From a bacterium (GTDB lineage Bacteria; UBA9089; JASEGY01), in NCBI GenBank assembly GCA_030019105.1, contig JASEGY010000249.1, forward strand, positions 1-5,754: a stretch of DNA of 5,754 nt, written 5' to 3'. Every line of letters begins with the position of its first letter. The first letter of the stretch is position 1. Of the stretch, positions 5,643 to 5,754 are shown piece after piece. The position numbers and the translations under genes were made by a program. Under the pieces are notes generated by a model. The model made no database searches, had not been told where the DNA came from, and saw only the letters and a list, made by a program, of their open reading frames with translations.

Positions 5643-5754
5643 TCATCTATATAGGGCTTCATGGTCTAATTTGTTAAAGAATGTATAAGTATCTTTGTCA
5701 TCAGGCTATTTGCAGATGTGCTCTTTAAAGGGGAAGGGGAATATACAGAACCAT
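5643..5754 (+). other. Rightward leader region with no recognised gene
   Basis: This is sequence downstream of the rightward promoter up to the window edge. It contains only a 15-codon ATG ORF at 5681-5728 without a Shine-Dalgarno, then a purine-rich stretch AAAGGGGAAGGGGAA (5727-5741) that could be the ribosome binding site of a gene starting at or beyond the edge. It may be a 5' leader or a small RNA; I see no convincing hairpin. Confidence 0.4.

Noticed and set aside
5522..5662. Minus-strand ORF of 46 codons spanning both promoters
   Set aside because: It has no Shine-Dalgarno, runs through the -35 and -10 boxes of both promoters, and overlaps the propeller start.
5681..5728. Plus-strand ORF of 15 codons downstream of the rightward promoter
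   Set aside because: It is too short and has no ribosome binding site; kept only as part of the leader description.

Overview
The window looks like chromosomal sequence from an uncultured bacterium of the kind recovered in environmental genome bins. Omnitrophota, Poribacteria or Brocadiales-type Planctomycetes relatives come to mind. This rests on three habits of such genomes: a large secreted propeller protein made of VCBS/FG-GAP/PQQ-like repeats, a glycosyltransferase fused to a long TPR tail, and a heptanucleotide tandem repeat (GCAATCC type) that has run into coding sequence. The lineage is an inference from style, not from a marker gene.

All supported genes lie on the minus strand and read right to left. 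At the right end (about 5564-5642) two near-consensus sigma70-type promoters sit back to back. One fires rightward into sequence with no recognisable gene before the window ends. The other fires leftward into a 1037-codon gene (2416-5529) for a secreted protein with two 8-repeat beta-propeller blocks joined by an Ig-like linker. An 80-base gap follows, holding a possible 21-codon ORF with a strong Shine-Dalgarno sequence. Next come a minimal nucleotidyltransferase (MNT, 2015-2335) and a HEPN-domain protein (1614-2018), then a glycosyltransferase-TPR gene (40-1617). The last three genes overlap by 4 bases at each junction (GTGA, then ATGA), the usual sign of translational coupling. Bases 1-39 hold nothing recognisable; I see no clear terminator hairpin there or between any two genes.

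Functionally, the MNT/HEPN pair resembles the nucleotidyltransferase-HEPN toxin-antitoxin class. The propeller protein and the glycosyltransferase look like envelope or surface functions. I see no direct biochemical link between the pair and its neighbours; it may be a mobile cassette inserted between them that now shares their transcript.

The points most worth a second look are the heptad repeat in the 5' coding end of the glycosyltransferase, a layout reminiscent of phase-variable genes; the 16 indel-free 47-residue propeller repeats arranged 8+8; and promoter evidence that moves the start of the large gene downstream of its first ATG. I found no clear sign of a wholly new system.
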